Source: Sinohyriopsis cumingii | Taxonomy: Eukaryota; Mollusca; Bivalvia; Unionida; Unionidae | DNA length: 64,000 nt | Direction: 5' to 3' | Assembly (NCBI GenBank): GCA_028554795.2 | Contig: CM068829.1 | Span: 132,643,325-132,707,324, forward strand | In this document: piece by piece, positions 62,041-64,000 of the stretch | Numbering within the stretch: position 1 is the first letter of the stretch | Layout of the letters: the number at the start of each line of letters is the position of its first letter | Notes under the pieces: generated by a model | Told to the model about the DNA's origin: nothing | The model's input: only the letters and a program-made list of their open reading frames with translations | The model's database searches: none | Program-made: the position numbers and the translations under genes

Positions 62041-63232
62041 AGAATGCAGGTGTATCAGCATCACAGTTTTCGAAATATGATTGATATAAAGAGAGGTTCC
62101 AGAGATTCTGTGAAAATATCCAGAGCTTCAAAGAGTCAGAACTTCAAGTAATTTATGGAGCAATGTATGATCGTTACAACATGCTTTATATAAGCCAAAA
62201 GTGTGACAATTGAAAGTTTGCCAAAATTTGTTTTTCAGTCAAAGTTTCCTAATTAGATCAGATAGATTTAATAAGGTATCACAATGATAGTGTGCATATA
62301 TGTTTGATCCAGTACATTACCAAGTCATGTTCCTGATATTTTCTCTTGTAATCAATAGCACCTTTTTTGTTGTCCCCTTGTATTGATAAAGTACTTTTCT
62401 TGTGTACATAGAAAATAAGCAAAAATAAGTTTTTTAAAGTCACATGAAGTAATTCTTATTCTGTTGAGTTTTTATGTATTAGGTTTATAAATATAATTTA
62501 TTCCATCTACAGTAATATTACTTAAGTGATTAAAACATTGATTATAAAATCTATTTAAGGTCACACCATGTAATATACTTTTCAGTGATCAACTATTCCT
62601 ATAATTTTTGGTAGGGAATGTAAAACACCTTATTACACGATTGAATTTCTGTGGCAGAAAGCAACTGCATTAACCTGTTAATGTAGAAAGTTTTAAATTC
62701 TTTCTTTCTTAAAATTTGGTTAAGTTAACAAGATTGGAATGATTCAGCACATATTGGAAGAATATTTCATCAAATCAACTGAGGCCTTACAAAGATAATG
62801 GTGCTTGGTTTTCAGTTGACATATTATTTTCTATTTATTATTCTACCATAAAGTCCAAACTATATTCTTACAACCAGTTTTTACTTTGCCCATGATGAAT
62901 GTCACAGCGAATGTGTACCCAATATCCATCTTTTTATCCATCATCTGTCACTCTGTCCAGTGGAGCCTATGGGTTAAATTTTGTTTAGTTTTGATTTTTT
63001 TAAAGGGCAGTAATGTAGTTTCATTTATTTTTGTGGGTCTCAGTTTTTGTGGTTTGTAGAAAAAAGACGTTTTCATGGGTACTGAAATTTGTAGTTTTGA
63101 CTGAGTTTTCGTATTTGTAGTATTTAATTTCATGGACTAACCTCTACAGAGAAAGAATACAAAAGAAAAAATCCATTCTGACAAGAAATGGTCACTCTTC
63201 TCAATGTTTAAAACAATACTACCACCTGTATG
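62041..63232. other. No gene seen
   Basis: AT-rich 3' flank of the SPATA18-like gene without further recognisable features. Confidence 0.5.
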
Positions 63233-63490
63233 GGGGCCCCGAGAGGCCGAGTGGTCTAAAGCGCTCTCCGTTACGGATCACTGCCATCTCACCTCTGTCT
63301 GCGTAGGTTCAAGTCTCGGATTCAGCCAATGTGGGTATGTGAGAAAGCTTGCCAGTAGCTTCTCGTGGGTTGGTGGTTCTTTCTGGGGTTTTCCCGGGTT
63401 CTTCCTCCACCATTAATACTGGCCGCCATGTATAGCCTATCGTGTGCTGAAAAATGGCGTTAAACCCTACAACAACAACAACAACAACCA
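63233..63490 (+). repeat. tRNA-derived SINE copy
   Basis: Best-preserved head of the family: GAGGCCGAGTGGTCTAAAGC (box A) and GGTTCAAGTCTC (box B), core with TTCTTCCTCCACC, end AAATGGCGTTAAACCC plus AAC repeats. Confidence 0.82.
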
Positions 63491-64000
63491 CCTGTATGAG
63501 CACTAATTAAACACTTTTTAAGAATAATCATTTACACTCAACATCAGAGCCAGTAACACAACTTTTTATTAAAGTACATGAGTATGATCTCAAAACACTG
63601 TCCATACAGTTGCATCATCAGTTCCTTTCTGATGACCATGGTTGTTAACACAGCAACTAAAGAATGGTAAAATTCAGTTTATATCCTTGTCGGTTTGAAT
63701 AATATGGCCCCATGCTCAATGAATTTAGCAAGCAGTATCAACCTTTGATGTGTTCAGAGCTCATCAAAGGTTGAAGATGCTAACTAAATTGAAAATTAAT
63801 GGTATCACTCCTTTGTTTGAGCCTGCCTTGTGTATGAACCATCTTAAACTGCCAGACTTTCCTTCAAACCTTCTCAGTGAAACCGATCAATGCTAAATGG
63901 ATGTTTATGTTTGACATGAAAACTTGTGTAACACTGGACCTGATTTACCATTGCTTTGAGAATACTGGACTTGTTTAATTCATGAATTTCTGGATTACCT
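63491..64000. other. No feature seen
   Basis: The last 510 bases show no coding or repeat signature. Confidence 0.5.

Noticed and set aside
63233..63330. A functional tRNA gene at the SINE heads
   Set aside because: Box A and box B are present but the acceptor stem does not close, and the sequence continues into the SINE body and tail.

Overview
The window looks like AT-rich nuclear DNA of an animal, most likely a bivalve mollusc. The evidence is interrupted genes with introns and splice sites (an HSPA12-type Hsp70 and a mitochondria-eating-protein/SPATA18-like gene), several tRNA-derived SINE copies ending in a GGCGTTAAACCC-type tail plus AAC repeats, many microsatellites, and several DNA transposons. 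The phylum is inferred from the gene and repeat types; nothing in the sequence names the species.

The dominant object is a 20,648-bp Polinton/Maverick (adintovirus-type, virus-like) element at 18823-39470. It starts AG, ends CT, has long terminal inverted repeats (about 333 and 378 bp) and is flanked by a perfect 6-bp target duplication CATGGA. Left to right it carries: a small outward gene; a coiled-coil gene; a CCHC zinc-knuckle gene divergent from the protein-primed family B DNA polymerase; a BIR (inhibitor-of-apoptosis-type) gene; a triplicated family with an LPxELRERIY N-terminus; three overlapping small genes ending in a membrane protein; the FtsK/A32-like packaging ATPase; basic core-type proteins; a proline-rich protein; a chromodomain integrase; a two-TM protein; minor capsid; pVI/pX-like protein; major capsid; a Cys/His protein; an adenain-like protease; and three small gene cassettes. 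The polymerase has two in-frame stops, the minor capsid a frameshift in an A10 run, and the ATPase no ATG, so this copy looks recently inserted but defective.

Non-coding structure in the element is unusually regular. TATA or TATA-like boxes lie about 40-65 bp before many ATGs. The right-end cassettes share an upstream box (CACGTCCGCGC core) and a palindrome TGATCT-N5-AGATCA. A hairpin (GGCCC/GGGCC or AGCCC/GGGCT, loop TTTTCA) recurs after the small genes with a compensatory base-pair change.

Left flank: HSPA12-like exons on the minus strand (1-4190); a decayed 4-kb TIR transposon (5602-9604); SINEs; a 204-bp hAT MITE with an 8-bp target duplication; a repeat at 18075-18640 that recurs inverted at 45325-45895. 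Right flank: a piggyBac relic, a 368-bp tandem duplication, then a degraded SPATA18/Mieap-like gene (47479-62040, plus strand). Its last exon is split by a 3.2-kb non-autonomous transposon; conceptually removing that insertion with one copy of an AA duplication leaves a continuous frame into a 75-bp coding tandem repeat.
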